Counted from the stretch's first letter, positions 26,272-34,690 are shown. The stretch is DNA of 64,000 nucleotides from Alphaproteobacteria bacterium (GCA_016124655.1 WGNI01000010.1:123186-187185); one strand, 5' to 3'. Translations and numbers: made by a program. The notes: generated by a model from the sequence alone, not told the origin.

Positions 26272-26757
26272 TTACTCTTGCCCATTGTGAGTTGCTCTCT
26301 TGCGCGGCTGTGGATTTCGGGCGCTGGACTGCACGATATGGGCGAAGTTCACGGGCTTGAAATCCTTGGCTTGAAGTTGTGCAGGTACCCAATAGCAGTC
26401 ACCGGGGCGGCTTGCCTTGGCTAGCGCTGCGATCCGCGGAAACCACAGCATGAGGTGAGCAACCTTGTACCAACCATGGTGATTGGCCCAATTTCGATTG
26501 AAGAAGAAGCCCTTGAGCTTCGCCTCTCGGAACGCCAATAGCTGATGCGGTCGACGGGCAATATTCTTGTCTGCGCTTAACACAATCTCGCCGCCGAATC
26601 GACGAAAAGCGTCCAGCCAAAATTCATCCTGCGCATTCGCGGGGGCGAAATCTGGTTCCCACATGAATTCATAGCCGAGATCGTTGAACGCAGCGCGCAA
26701 CAACGAAACGAGCCGCTCTGGAAGATTTGCGTCGAGGGCCACTCGAATCCGCGTCAC
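26272..26757 (-). CDS. PIN-like domain toxin (VapC45-like)
   Basis: Product of 161 residues from a GTG at 26757 that overlaps the upstream antitoxin stop (GTGA). It begins with VALDANLPERLVSLLR, the D-x-NLP opening of PIN-like (PIN_10/DUF5615-type) RNases, followed by acidic FWLDAFRRFGGEIVLSADKNI and RRPHQLLAFREAKLKGFFF, matching the VapC45 style. Likely a ribonuclease toxin; activity is inferred from the family. The DNA is visibly more AT-rich than its neighbours. The antitoxin-first order fits a type II module. Confidence 0.72.
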   Translation of the reverse strand: MTRIRVALDANLPERLVSLLRAAFNDLGYEFMWEPDFAPANAQDEFWLDAFRRFGGEIVLSADKNIARRPHQLLAFREAKLKGFFFNRNWANHHGWYKVAHLMLWFPRIAALAKASRPGDCYWVPAQLQAKDFKPVNFAHIVQSSARNPQPRKRATHNGQE

Positions 26758-27488
26758 GCCACTTCCAACCGCGTCTCGCGTAAGCTTATTTCGAACGCAA
26801 CAGCCTCGCGAACCTTCGTTTCTGGTAGGCCAAACCAAAAAGCAACGTCAGCCTGATTGTCGTTTTCGGCGATCCAGGCGTCATAGATTGCCGCAGTCGC
26901 AATGCGTGACTCAAGGGTTGGCTGACCAAAAGCGGCCTTTGGATCTATAACTACAGACGGGTACTGGTACGGTCGAGGCCTCCATGTTTCAGCGAGCTTC
27001 GTCTCGGGATTGAAGATGACGCCGTCAAGCAAAGAGTTCTTGATGACTTCGTACATTTCATATTGATCGGTCACCAAGCCCCAAAGGATAGAGTCTTCTA
27101 CCTCTTCGGCGGCGGGCTTAAGCGCTTCTTCGACGAATAAGTTTCTTCCATCCGTCAAGAACGAAAAACGACACGTGGCAAATGGCTTCTCTGTGCGAAA
27201 ATACTCGCGCGCCCTCTCGCACGCGCGCCTGAGCGATCGCACCGAAACGCCACTGTTGCGAAAGTACTCGACAAATCGAACTTCCATCAAATCCAGGAAG
27301 CTGAGCTCTTGCTTGTCGTTGATCGGATCAAAGTCTCTTCGTAGAAGCGGAGCCTCCTCACCGTGGTAATCATTCAGCCAGTTTCGAATCCGCCCGGCGC
27401 TAGCTCTCGGAATTAGTCGAGCAGCCTCGCCTACCGTGTAGAATCCACGTGCTAGCGGGCTTTCCGAGGACCTTCTTAGATGTTCCAT
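26754..27488 (-). CDS. VapB45-like antitoxin with MerR-like HTH and DUF433
   Basis: Product of 244 residues. The N-terminus FYTVGEAARLIPRASAGRIRNWL is a MerR-type helix-turn-helix; the C-terminal 75 residues have the DUF433 pattern SVVIDPKAAFGQPTLESRIATAAIYDAWIAE. This domain pair with a downstream PIN-like gene is the VapBC45 organisation. It probably binds its own promoter and neutralises the toxin. AT-richer than flanking genes, suggesting transfer. Confidence 0.75.
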   Translation of the reverse strand: MEHLRRSSESPLARGFYTVGEAARLIPRASAGRIRNWLNDYHGEEAPLLRRDFDPINDKQELSFLDLMEVRFVEYFRNSGVSVRSLRRACERAREYFRTEKPFATCRFSFLTDGRNLFVEEALKPAAEEVEDSILWGLVTDQYEMYEVIKNSLLDGVIFNPETKLAETWRPRPYQYPSVVIDPKAAFGQPTLESRIATAAIYDAWIAENDNQADVAFWFGLPETKVREAVAFEISLRETRLEVA

Positions 27489-27601
27489 TCCGCGCTAACC
27501 TGGCAGGCAAAGCTGTCTTTGCAAAGTACCATACGAATGCGACCGATGGAATCGTCTAGACGCACCGCCGCCCACTTCCTCGTTGCGATCAAGCGCCCCG
27601 A

Positions 27602-27979
27602 GTGCCTGATCTGGTGCGCCGTTGGCTCACCGGTCCAGAAGGCTGGTCCTTTCAAACCTGCGATATCGATCTGCGCGTGGGCGGCAAATTCCATTGGGTG
27701 TGGGTCAGCGGCGACGGCCAAACGCTGACGCTCAACGGCGCCTATCATGACATCGAAGCGCCCGGCCGCATGGTGCACGAAGAGCGTTTTGACGAAGACT
27801 GGGCGACCTCCTCCGCAACCGTCACCACCCTCTTCTCCCCCGAAGCCGGCGGCACGCTCATGCACATGACGATGCGCTTCATCGACAAGGCCACGCGCGA
27901 CACGGCGTTTGGAACCGGCATGGTCGATGGCATGGAGGCGAGCTACGCGCGGCTTGAGCGCACGGCCTTGGCGGCTTGA
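27602..27979 (+). pseudogene. SRPBCC (AHSA1-type) protein, 5'-truncated
   Basis: The frame encodes LVRRWLTGPEGWSFQTCDIDLRVGG, the middle of an AHSA1/SRPBCC domain, and continues intact to the normal C-terminus (MVDGMEASYARLE). The N-terminal 30-35 residues expected in the family (start helix and R-x-F-x-A-P-x-x-x-V) are missing. An in-frame TAG lies at 27557 and the only start is the internal GTG at 27602. The truncation coincides with the edge of the AT-rich VapBC45-like segment, so insertion of that module probably removed the 5' end. Confidence 0.6.
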
Positions 27980-28036
27980 TGGCGCGCGCAGGCGCGATCG
28001 GATAGCATCCGGCTTTGCTACTGCAGGAGACCGCCG

Positions 28037-28639
28037 ATGCTCACGCTGTATCATTCGCCGGGCACGCGCTCGATGCGCGTGCGCTGGCTGTGCGAGGAAA
28101 TGGGCGTTCCGCTGGACGTCAAGACAAATGCGTTTCGCAATCCCGATGCGGCGTTTCAGGCCGTCAGCGTGATGGGCACCGTGCCCGTGCTGGTCGACGG
28201 CGATCTCGTGATGTCGGAATCGATCGCGATGATGCTTTACATCGCCGACAAATACGGGCCGACCGATTTGAAACTCGCCCCGTCTGAGCCTGAATTCGGG
28301 CGCATGCTGAATTGGCTGATGTTCGCCGAAGGCGCGATCGGCGGCTACATCAACCCCATCTTGCGCGCGCGCTTCTTCGGGCCCGAAGACGCCGGCGCCG
28401 CGTGGTCGGTCGCCGATTCCGCGGCCAAGTGCGAAAAAGCGCTGTCCGTCTTGGCCGATGCGCTCAACGGGCGCGACCACATCGCCGGCGGACGCTTCAC
28501 GATGGCCGATATTGCTTTGGCGCACGCGATCGGCGTCGCGCGCCGTGTCTTGCCGTCCGGCGACGCCGTCGCCGATCATGTCGTGGCCTATCAGGAGCGC
28601 CTGTTCGAGCGCCCAGCGTATCAGCGCGCCGCTGCGTAA
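28037..28639 (+). CDS. Glutathione S-transferase family protein
   Basis: Product of 200 residues. Thioredoxin-like N-terminal domain: LTLYHSPGTRSMRVRWLCEE, where Ser/Thr near residue 7-12 activates glutathione, and VMGTVPVLVDGDLVMSESIAM with the cis-Pro and the Glu-Ser glutathione contact. The C-terminal helical domain ends GGRFTMADIALAHAIG. Substrate unknown. It is followed by a second GST gene of different sequence, 67 bases away. Confidence 0.93.
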   Translation: MLTLYHSPGTRSMRVRWLCEEMGVPLDVKTNAFRNPDAAFQAVSVMGTVPVLVDGDLVMSESIAMMLYIADKYGPTDLKLAPSEPEFGRMLNWLMFAEGAIGGYINPILRARFFGPEDAGAAWSVADSAAKCEKALSVLADALNGRDHIAGGRFTMADIALAHAIGVARRVLPSGDAVADHVVAYQERLFERPAYQRAAA

Positions 28640-28706
28640 AACGTCCGCTCTGGCGCTGGCTCCGGCGCCTCGCTAAACACGGCGGCGAATACGCCGGAGA
28701 CCTGTG

Positions 28707-29327
28707 ATGCTGAAAATCCACCACGCCGCCCATGCCCGCTCCTTGCGCGTGGTCTGGATCGCGGAAGAACTCGGCGTGCCCTACGAACTGAAGCACGTGC
28801 CGTTCAATCCCGCGGCGATGCGCACCGATGAATTTCTGTCCGTGTCGATGTTCGGCGCCCTGCCCGCGATTGAAGACGGCGGCGTGCGCATGGTGGAATC
28901 CGGCGCCATCTGCCAATACCTGACCGAGAAATACGGCAAGGCGCCGTTCAAGCGCGTTCTGGGCGACGCCGATTATCCAGCCTACCTGCAATGGATTCAC
29001 GCCGGCGAAGCGACGATGACGCCTCCCCTCGGCGCCATCGCCCAGCACACCGTCATTCGCCCGGAAGAGAAGCGCATGCCGCTGGTTGCGGCCGAAGCCG
29101 CTGAAACCTTCAAGGAGCGTCTCGGCGTTTTGAACAAGTGGCTGCACGGCCGCGATCAGAACGATTATTTGCTCGGCGCCGACATGACCGCCGCCGATGT
29201 CATGGTCGGCTACGCGCTGCACCTGGCCAACTTCTTCGGCATGATGGAAGGCGCGCCGGCCGACGCGGCTGCGTACTGGGCGCGGCTTCAATCAAGACCC
29301 GCGTATCAAAAAGCCGTCGCGGCTTAG
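28707..29327 (+). CDS. Glutathione S-transferase family protein
   Basis: Product of 206 residues. It has the GST N-terminal fold (KIHHAAHARSLRVVWIAEELGVPYEL), cis-Pro and Glu-Ser motif (ALPAIEDGGVRMVESGAICQYL), and helical domain segment GADMTAADVMVGYALHL. Not a recent duplicate of the preceding GST, since the sequences differ throughout. The adjacent ATG at 28707 is used in preference to the GTG at 28704. Confidence 0.93.
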   Translation: MLKIHHAAHARSLRVVWIAEELGVPYELKHVPFNPAAMRTDEFLSVSMFGALPAIEDGGVRMVESGAICQYLTEKYGKAPFKRVLGDADYPAYLQWIHAGEATMTPPLGAIAQHTVIRPEEKRMPLVAAEAAETFKERLGVLNKWLHGRDQNDYLLGADMTAADVMVGYALHLANFFGMMEGAPADAAAYWARLQSRPAYQKAVAA

Positions 29328-29344
29328 GCCGCGGCGTTTGTGAT

Positions 29345-29396
29345 TCCTCCCCCTGCAAGGGGGAGGTCGATCGCGTCAGCGATCGGGAGGGGGTCA
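29345..29396. repeat. Palindromic repeat upstream of DUF559 gene
   Basis: CCTCCCCC-tgcaa-GGGGGAGG (29346-29366) is followed by CGATCGC-gtca-GCGATCG and GGAGGGGGTCA. This is the two-hairpin repeat of this genome with its own variable second stem. It lies between the GST stop and the DUF559 start. Confidence 0.85.
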
Positions 29397-29461
29397 AATG
29401 CGCAGCGCCAATGCTGCAACAAGTCGGAGGCAAAGAAGAGACTCGATCGGCTTTCCACGCC

Positions 29462-29833
29462 ATGACGCGATTTTCCCGAACGCCGCAACGCACGGCCCGC
29501 GCGCGATCATTGCGGCGGTCGATGACGGCGCCGGAAGTGTCGTTGTGGCAATATCTCCGTCGCGAGGGTCTCGGCGTTCCGTTTCGCAAGCAGCACCCCT
29601 TTGGGGCCTACGTGCTCGACTTCTATTGCGCGCCGCTGAAACTCGCGATCGAATTGGATGGCTCGCAACATATCGAACGCGCCGATCATGACGCGCGACG
29701 TACCGCGTTCCTCAACGAACACGGCGTCGAAGTTCTGCGCTTTTGGAACAATGACGTGATGCAAAAGATCGACGGCGTCGGACAAGTCATCATCGAGGCG
29801 ATCCGCCGGCGATCGGCGGATTTGTCCAACTGA
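29462..29833 (+). CDS. DUF559 endonuclease-like protein (Vsr/PD-(D/E)xK fold)
   Basis: Product of 123 residues from the ATG at 29462; an ATG at 29411 is an alternative. The family pattern is clear: TPQRTARARSLRRSMTAPEVSLW, VPFRKQHPFGAYVLDFYCAPLKLAIELDGSQH and RTAFLNEHGVEVLRFWNNDV. The Asp in LDFYC and the Glu in IELDGSQH fit a very-short-patch-repair-like nuclease core. Biological role unknown. The gene is enclosed by palindromic repeats on both sides, and the TGA stop merges with the TGACCCCC end of the downstream repeat. Confidence 0.85.
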   Translation: MTRFSRTPQRTARARSLRRSMTAPEVSLWQYLRREGLGVPFRKQHPFGAYVLDFYCAPLKLAIELDGSQHIERADHDARRTAFLNEHGVEVLRFWNNDVMQKIDGVGQVIIEAIRRRSADLSN

Positions 29834-29945
29834 CCCCCACCTCACCTCCTCCTTGCAGGGGGAGGAATTGACCAATGCTGTGGTTGTAGCCTGACGATAC
29901 GTTTCTCGTTCCTCCCCCTGCAAGGAGGGGGTAAGGAGGGGGTCG
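29831..29945. repeat. Pair of palindromic repeats downstream of DUF559 gene
   Basis: Two elements in opposite orientation: TGACCCCCACCTCACC...CAGGGGGAGG at 29831-29865, and CCTCCCCCTGCAAGGAGGGG...GGGGGTCG at about 29913-29943. The first overlaps the DUF559 stop codon. Together with the copy at 29345 they bracket the gene. Confidence 0.8.
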
Positions 29946-29961
29946 AACACACGCCCCAACA

Positions 29962-30933
29962 TCAAGGCTTCAACACCAAGCTCCCCGTGGTCTTGCGCGC
30001 CTCCAGATCGCGATGCGCCTGCGCGGCGTCCGCCAGCGCATAGACCGAAGGCGCAGCGATCTTCACCGCGCCCGAGCGCACGACGTCGAACAGATCCTGC
30101 GCGGTTTCCTCCAACAGCGCGGCGGTGCGCACATAATGAAACATCGTCGGCCGCGTGAAGAACAGCGAACCCTTCTGCGACAGGATTTGCGGATTGAACG
30201 CCGGCGGCGGCCCCGACGCATTGCCATAGCTGACGAACAAGCCCAGCGGCTTCAGGCAATCGAGCGAGGCGTCGAACGTGTCCTTGCCGACGCTGTCATA
30301 GACGACGTCCGCCCCCTCCCCCTTGGTGATCTCCCGCACGCGCGCGGAAATATTATCCGTTGACGAAACGATAACAAGATCGGCGCCGAGGCCTTTCACG
30401 AGCTGCGCCTTCGCATCGGACCCGACGACCGCGATCACCGTCGCGCCGAGATGCTTCGCCCATTGCACAAGGATTTGTCCAACCCCGCCCGCCGCCGCGT
30501 GCGCCACGATCACGCTGCCCGGTTCCACGCGAAACGTCTTGCGCAAGAGATAACGCGCCGTCATGCCCTTTAGCAAAATCGCCGCCGCGATCTCGTCGCT
30601 CACGCCGTCCGGGATCGCCACCGCGCGATCGGCGGCGACGCAATGCGCGTCGGCATACGCGCCGATCGGGCCCGCGCAATAGCCCGCGCGATCGCCGACC
30701 TTGAACCGCGTCACGCCCTCGCCCACCGCGTCCACGACGCCCGCGCCTTCCAGCCCGAGCCCGCTCGGCAGCGGGATCGGATAAAGGCCGGTGCGGTGAT
30801 AGGTGTCGATGAAATTGACGCCGATCGCTGCGTGCTGGATGCGAATTTCGCCGGCCTTCGGCTGCGGCGCCTCAACATCGGCGAGCGCCAAAACCTCAGG
30901 TCCGCCGGTCTGTTCGATGCGGATAGCGCGCAT
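29962..30933 (-). CDS. NADPH:quinone oxidoreductase (zeta-crystallin family)
   Basis: Product of 323 residues of the zinc-free medium-chain dehydrogenase/reductase family. GVNFIDTYHRTGLYP and GLEGAGVVDAVGEGV are typical of QorA, and VIVAHAAAGGVGQILVQWAKHLGATVIAVVG is the NADPH-binding fold with AAxGGVG. It reduces quinones with NADPH in the cytosol. It is the first of no obvious operon; the GDPD gene upstream ends 12 bases before it and may be co-transcribed. Confidence 0.93.
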   Translation of the reverse strand: MRAIRIEQTGGPEVLALADVEAPQPKAGEIRIQHAAIGVNFIDTYHRTGLYPIPLPSGLGLEGAGVVDAVGEGVTRFKVGDRAGYCAGPIGAYADAHCVAADRAVAIPDGVSDEIAAAILLKGMTARYLLRKTFRVEPGSVIVAHAAAGGVGQILVQWAKHLGATVIAVVGSDAKAQLVKGLGADLVIVSSTDNISARVREITKGEGADVVYDSVGKDTFDASLDCLKPLGLFVSYGNASGPPPAFNPQILSQKGSLFFTRPTMFHYVRTAALLEETAQDLFDVVRSGAVKIAAPSVYALADAAQAHRDLEARKTTGSLVLKP

Positions 30934-30945
30934 GAATAATTCCCC

Positions 30946-31899
30946 TCAGCTCTCAGCCGCGCAGCGCAGCGGCGCATAGCCCTCGCCGTCGGCGGCGTCC
31001 AAATCGCGCTGCGCCGCGATCGGGCGATCGGTGGCGATCACTTCCAATCCGGTTTCCGCGAACGCGGCGTACTGGTCGGCGCGATCGCGCGCAAAGCGTC
31101 CGTCCCAGCTCTCGCTCGGTGGACCGAGCGTGCCGAAAATCGACTCCACCCCGCGCTGCGCCAAAGCCGCGTTCAGCGCCGCATTCGGTTCGCGCGTGCC
31201 CGTCCATGCCAACACGCGCGTGAAATCCATGGTCTTGCCCGCGAGCCGCCGCAGGTCGCCTTCGTCGTACATGGAAACCGAAATCATCAGTTCCGGCGCG
31301 AGACGCTGCACCAGTAGCGCATCGTCGTCATTGTACGTGATCACGATCACGCGGTTCTGTGCACCCGCCGCACGCACCGCGTCGATCACGTCTTCGAACG
31401 GCACGCCGCGTTTGACGTCGAGCTGCAGGATCGTGTCGCGCCCCGCATCGAGCGCTTCCGCCAGCGTCGGCGGATGCCCCGCGAGCACGAGCCCCTGATT
31501 GTCGCGCAGGCGCAACTGCTGAAACTCCGCGAGCGTGAAATCGCCGACCGCGCCGCGTCCGTTCGTCGTGCGATCGACCGTGTCGTCATGCATCAGCACG
31601 AGCGCGCCGTCGGCGGTCTGCGCGACGTCGATTTCCAGAAGCGCCGGCGCCTGCGCCAGCGTGTTGCGCATTGTATCGATCGCGTTTTCCGCAAAGCCCG
31701 GCGACGGCCCCGCGCGATGCGCGGACGCAACCGCAGCGCTCTCCCGCTGCAGGCAATCGAAGAAAGTTTCAATGTCGTTGGGCGCGAGCGAGCGCGGCGT
31801 CTCCGCGGCGTCTGCTGCAGGCGGCTGCGGCGCGACCGCCGGCGGCGCGCATGCCGCAAGCGCCAGCGCCAACGCCGCGCCGGCAACGCGCTTCCGCAT
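30946..31899 (-). CDS. Glycerophosphodiester phosphodiesterase lipoprotein
   Basis: Product of 317 residues from the ATG at 31899 (signal peptide with lipobox ALAAC); a GTG at 31914 overlapping the upstream stop is an alternative. The GDPD core shows AHRAGPSPGFAENAIDTM (His and Glu-Asn of the active site), LLEIDVAQTADGALVLMHDDTVDRTTNG, and LQLDVKRG. It releases glycerol 3-phosphate from glycerophosphodiesters, probably at the cell envelope. Confidence 0.93.
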   Translation of the reverse strand: MRKRVAGAALALALAACAPPAVAPQPPAADAAETPRSLAPNDIETFFDCLQRESAAVASAHRAGPSPGFAENAIDTMRNTLAQAPALLEIDVAQTADGALVLMHDDTVDRTTNGRGAVGDFTLAEFQQLRLRDNQGLVLAGHPPTLAEALDAGRDTILQLDVKRGVPFEDVIDAVRAAGAQNRVIVITYNDDDALLVQRLAPELMISVSMYDEGDLRRLAGKTMDFTRVLAWTGTREPNAALNAALAQRGVESIFGTLGPPSESWDGRFARDRADQYAAFAETGLEVIATDRPIAAQRDLDAADGEGYAPLRCAAES

Positions 31900-31910
31900 G
31901 TGCGCCGGCC

Positions 31911-32603
31911 TCACGCCAGATGCTTCTTCAAAAACCCAATCGTGCGCTCATCCGCGATTTTCGCGGCCGCGGCGTCATAATGCTGGCCGCCCTCGCGCGT
32001 GAACGCGTGATCCTGCTCCGCGTAATCGTGCAGCGTGACGAGCGGATTGGAATCAAGCCCCGCATGCATCGCGGCCTGCGCGTCCGGCTTCACGAAGCCG
32101 TCCTTGCCCGCGATGTGCAGCATGAGCGGTTTGGACAACCGCGCCGCCTGATCCAGCATCTTGTCGATGTTCACGCCATAATAGCCGACCGACGCGTCGC
32201 AATCGGTGTTGCACGCGGTCAGGTACGCCAAGAGGCCGCCGAGACAATAACCGATCGCGCCGACCTTCCCGCCGCCCACCAGAGACCGCACCTGCGTGAT
32301 CGTCGCTTGAATGTCGCCCACGCCCTTTTGCGCATCGAACGCATTCATCAGCGAAAACGCCTTGTTCCACTCCACTTCGGATTGATCGGTGATGTCGACC
32401 CCCGGCTCGATGCGCCAGAACAGGTCCGGGCTGACCGCCAGGAACCCTTCCCGCGCCAGCCAATCGGCCTTGCCGCGCATCACCGCATTGACGCCGAATA
32501 TCTCCTGGATGGCGATCACCGCGGCCTTCGGCGTCCCAGCCGGGCGCGCGACATAGGCTTTGAACGCGCCGTCCGGCACAGAGATGTTGATCCACTCGCC
32601 CAT
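31911..32603 (-). CDS. Dienelactone hydrolase family protein
   Basis: Product of 230 residues, alpha/beta-hydrolase fold. The nucleophile is Cys in GYCLGG, the acid is Asp in HIAGKDGFV, and the His is in YAEQDHAFTREGG, so the DLH catalytic triad is complete. VIAIQEIFGVNAVMRGKADWLAREGF is the conserved N-terminal signature. Natural substrate unknown. Upstream of and overlapping or nearly overlapping the GDPD gene. Confidence 0.94.
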   Translation of the reverse strand: MGEWINISVPDGAFKAYVARPAGTPKAAVIAIQEIFGVNAVMRGKADWLAREGFLAVSPDLFWRIEPGVDITDQSEVEWNKAFSLMNAFDAQKGVGDIQATITQVRSLVGGGKVGAIGYCLGGLLAYLTACNTDCDASVGYYGVNIDKMLDQAARLSKPLMLHIAGKDGFVKPDAQAAMHAGLDSNPLVTLHDYAEQDHAFTREGGQHYDAAAAKIADERTIGFLKKHLA

Positions 32604-32692
32604 AGTGTCGCCTCCTGTGCGCCGTCCCCGCGGCGTTCGCGCGCCGCACGGGAAGCGTCTATAACCGAGGACGACTCGGAGGTCGAAGCCGC

Positions 32693-32956
32693 ATGAAGTT
32701 CAATGTCACCGTCGAATGCACGCCGGAGGAAGCGCGCCGGTTCGTCGGCCTCCCCGACGTGACCCCGCTCAACGATGCGCTGGTCAAGGAAATGACCAAC
32801 CGCATGGAGCAGAACCTCGCGCTGATGAGCCCGGAGACCATGATGCGCTCCTGGATGTCGGTCGGCACGCAGGCGCAGGACGCCTTCGTCAAGCTGATGT
32901 CGTCCGGCGCGGCTGGCGCGCTGAAGGGCTGGGGCGGAACGGGCGATGACGGCTAG
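32693..32956 (+). CDS. DUF6489 family protein
   Basis: Product of 87 residues, MKFNVTVECTPEEARRFVGLPDVTPLN followed by amphipathic helices (EMTNRMEQNLALMSPETMMRSWM) and a Gly-rich tail. Conserved small alphaproteobacterial protein of unknown function. It is divergent from the dienelactone hydrolase gene, 89 bases apart. Confidence 0.85.
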   Translation: MKFNVTVECTPEEARRFVGLPDVTPLNDALVKEMTNRMEQNLALMSPETMMRSWMSVGTQAQDAFVKLMSSGAAGALKGWGGTGDDG

Positions 32957-33018
32957 GCCGCAGCGCCCCGCGTCCAAAAGGTGTCCAACACGCCCGCGCT
33001 GCTGCCAGATTTCTGGCT

Positions 33019-33102
33019 CTGACCCCCCTCGACGCTCCGCGTCGGTCCCCCCTTGCAGGGAGGACAGCGCCCACCTTTTGTCCCCCCTGCAAGGGGGGAC
33101 TG
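33019..33102. repeat. Palindromic intergenic repeat pair upstream of mnmE
   Basis: TGACCCCCCTCGACGCTCCG...CCCCCCTTGCAGGG starts at about 33020 and is followed in opposite orientation by TCCCCCCTGCAAGGGGGGA (about 33080-33099). These belong to the same family as the repeats around the DUF559 gene. No gene is supported between the DUF6489 stop and mnmE. Confidence 0.75.
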
Positions 33103-33247
33103 GCCCGCAGGGCCGAGGGGGGTCAAATCAACAAAGCCCGCAGGGCCGAGGGGGGTCAAATCAACAAAGCCCGCAGGGCCGAGGGGGGTCAAATCAACAA
33201 AGCCCGCAGGGCCGAGGGGGGTCAAATCAACAAAGCCCGCAGGGCCG
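33103..33247. repeat. 33-bp tandem repeat array, four full units plus a partial fifth
   Basis: Units begin GCCCGCAGGGCCG at 33103, 33136, 33169, 33202 and 33235, each exactly 33 bases apart, continuing AGGGGGGTCAAATCAACAAA. The last unit diverges after its first 13 bases. The unit looks like the 3' end of the neighbouring palindromic repeat that has been multiplied. The period is a multiple of three, so the mnmE frame stays open through the array. Confidence 0.95.
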
Positions 33248-33364
33248 GGAAAGGTCGAAGCACAAACGCCCAAACCGCCGAGCGCTGGTTGGGCTGATGC
33301 GTCCAAAGCGCCACGGCGCAGAACCCTCGATCCTTGCGTCGCACAGCGCAGCCGCGAAGCGGCC

Positions 33365-34690
33365 TTGAGCTCCGCGCAAAACACCATCGCAGCATTGGCC
33401 TCAGGCGCGGGCCGGGCCGGCGTCGCGGTGATCCGCCTGTCCGGGCCCGACGCGGGCCCAGCGCTCCGCGCGCTCTGCGGACCGAACCTGCCGCCTCCGC
33501 GCAAAGCAGCACTGCGCCGCATCCATGCCGCCGATGGCGCCGTGATCGATGAAGCCCTGGCGCTGTGGTTTCCAGGCCCTGGAAGCTTCACCGGAGAGGA
33601 TGTCGCCGAATTGCACGTGCACGGCGGCCAGGCCGTGATCGCCGCCGTGATCGACGCGCTGAGCGCGCTGCCGGGCGTGCGCGTCGCCCGCCCCGGCGAA
33701 TTCACCCGCCGCGCCTTCGCCAACGGCAAGCTTGATCTCGTGCAGGCCGAGGGCCTCGCCGATCTGGTCGACGCCGAAACCGACGCCCAACGCGCCCAGG
33801 CGCTGCGTCAGATGCAGGGCGGGCTGTCGGCCCACATCGCCGATTGGCGCGCCCGCCTGGTGGAGATCATGGCGCTGTGCGAGGCCGAGATCGACTTTCC
33901 GGACGAAGACCTGCCCGGCGCCTTGGCGCGCTCCGCCCGGCCCGCCATCGCCGCGTTGGCCGCGGACCTGGGCGCGTTTCTCGCCGACGGCCATCGCGGC
34001 GAACGCGTACGCGACGGCTATCGCGTGGCGATCATCGGCGCGCCGAATGCGGGCAAGTCGTCGCTCCTGAATGCGCTGGCGCAGCGCGAAGCCGCCATCG
34101 TGTCGGATATTCCCGGCACCACGCGCGACGTCGTGGAGGTCCGCCTGGTGTTGGGCGGATACCCCGTCTGGATCGCCGACACCGCGGGCCTCCGCGAAGC
34201 CGCCGACGCCATCGAAGCCGAAGGCGTGCGCCGGGCGCTGGCGCGCGCTGAAGACGCCGACCTGCGCATTGGCGTGATCGACGGCTTGGATGGAAAAGCC
34301 TCCCGCGCAGCGCTTGCAGCGCTGCTGCGCGACGGCGATCTTCTGGTGCAGACCAAGGTCGATCTCAACGCCGACGTTTCACGTGAAATATTGCCGGTAT
34401 CGACAAAGACTCTCGACGGCGTTGCGGGCGTCCTAAACGCGATTGAATCCCGCGTCGTTCAAGCGCTTTCGCGCGAGGAGGCCGCGCCCATCACTCGCGC
34501 CCGTCATCGCCGCGCATTGGAAGAGGCGCGTGAGTCATTGTTGCGCGCTGATGCAATCGTCGCCCAGAGCGCGGAGCTTGCGGCCGAGGATTTGCGGCGC
34601 GCCGCCCGCGCGCTCGATGAGCTGCTTGGCCGCGTGGACGTCGAAGACATTCTCGACGCCGTGTTCTCCCGCTTCTGCATCGGCAAATAG
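33365..34690 (+). CDS. mnmE: tRNA uridine-5-carboxymethylaminomethyl modification GTPase MnmE
   Basis: With MnmG it modifies the wobble U34 of certain tRNAs. The 441-residue protein has the formyl-THF-binding N-terminal domain (GRAGVAVIRLSGPDAG, PGEFTRRAFANGKLDL), a GTPase with GAPNAGKSS, DIPGTTRD, DTAGLRE and TKVDL, and the C-terminal FCIGK with catalytic Cys. The start is a TTG at 33365 (M-SSAQNTIAAL); the frame is open farther upstream through the tandem repeats. A parS-like site lies inside the gene. Confidence 0.97.
   Translation: MSSAQNTIAALASGAGRAGVAVIRLSGPDAGPALRALCGPNLPPPRKAALRRIHAADGAVIDEALALWFPGPGSFTGEDVAELHVHGGQAVIAAVIDALSALPGVRVARPGEFTRRAFANGKLDLVQAEGLADLVDAETDAQRAQALRQMQGGLSAHIADWRARLVEIMALCEAEIDFPDEDLPGALARSARPAIAALAADLGAFLADGHRGERVRDGYRVAIIGAPNAGKSSLLNALAQREAAIVSDIPGTTRDVVEVRLVLGGYPVWIADTAGLREAADAIEAEGVRRALARAEDADLRIGVIDGLDGKASRAALAALLRDGDLLVQTKVDLNADVSREILPVSTKTLDGVAGVLNAIESRVVQALSREEAAPITRARHRRALEEARESLLRADAIVAQSAELAAEDLRRAARALDELLGRVDVEDILDAVFSRFCIGK
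34375..34390. promoter_or_regulatory. parS-like site 1 (inside mnmE)
   Basis: CGTTTCACGTGAAATA differs from the bacterial parS consensus TGTTTCACGTGAAACA at two outer positions and keeps the central GTTTCACGTGAAA intact. It lies 4.6 kb from parB, within the range where ParB clusters load in Caulobacter. Confidence 0.75.

Noticed and set aside
26186..26290. A 34-codon frame behind AAAGGAG in the AT-rich insert
   Set aside because: The GTG start has good ribosome-site bases, but the peptide has no recognisable character and overlaps the end of the toxin gene on the other strand; probably chance.
33103..33247. CRISPR-like array
   Set aside because: The repeated units are contiguous 33-mers with no unique spacers, and no cas genes are near; it is a tandem repeat.
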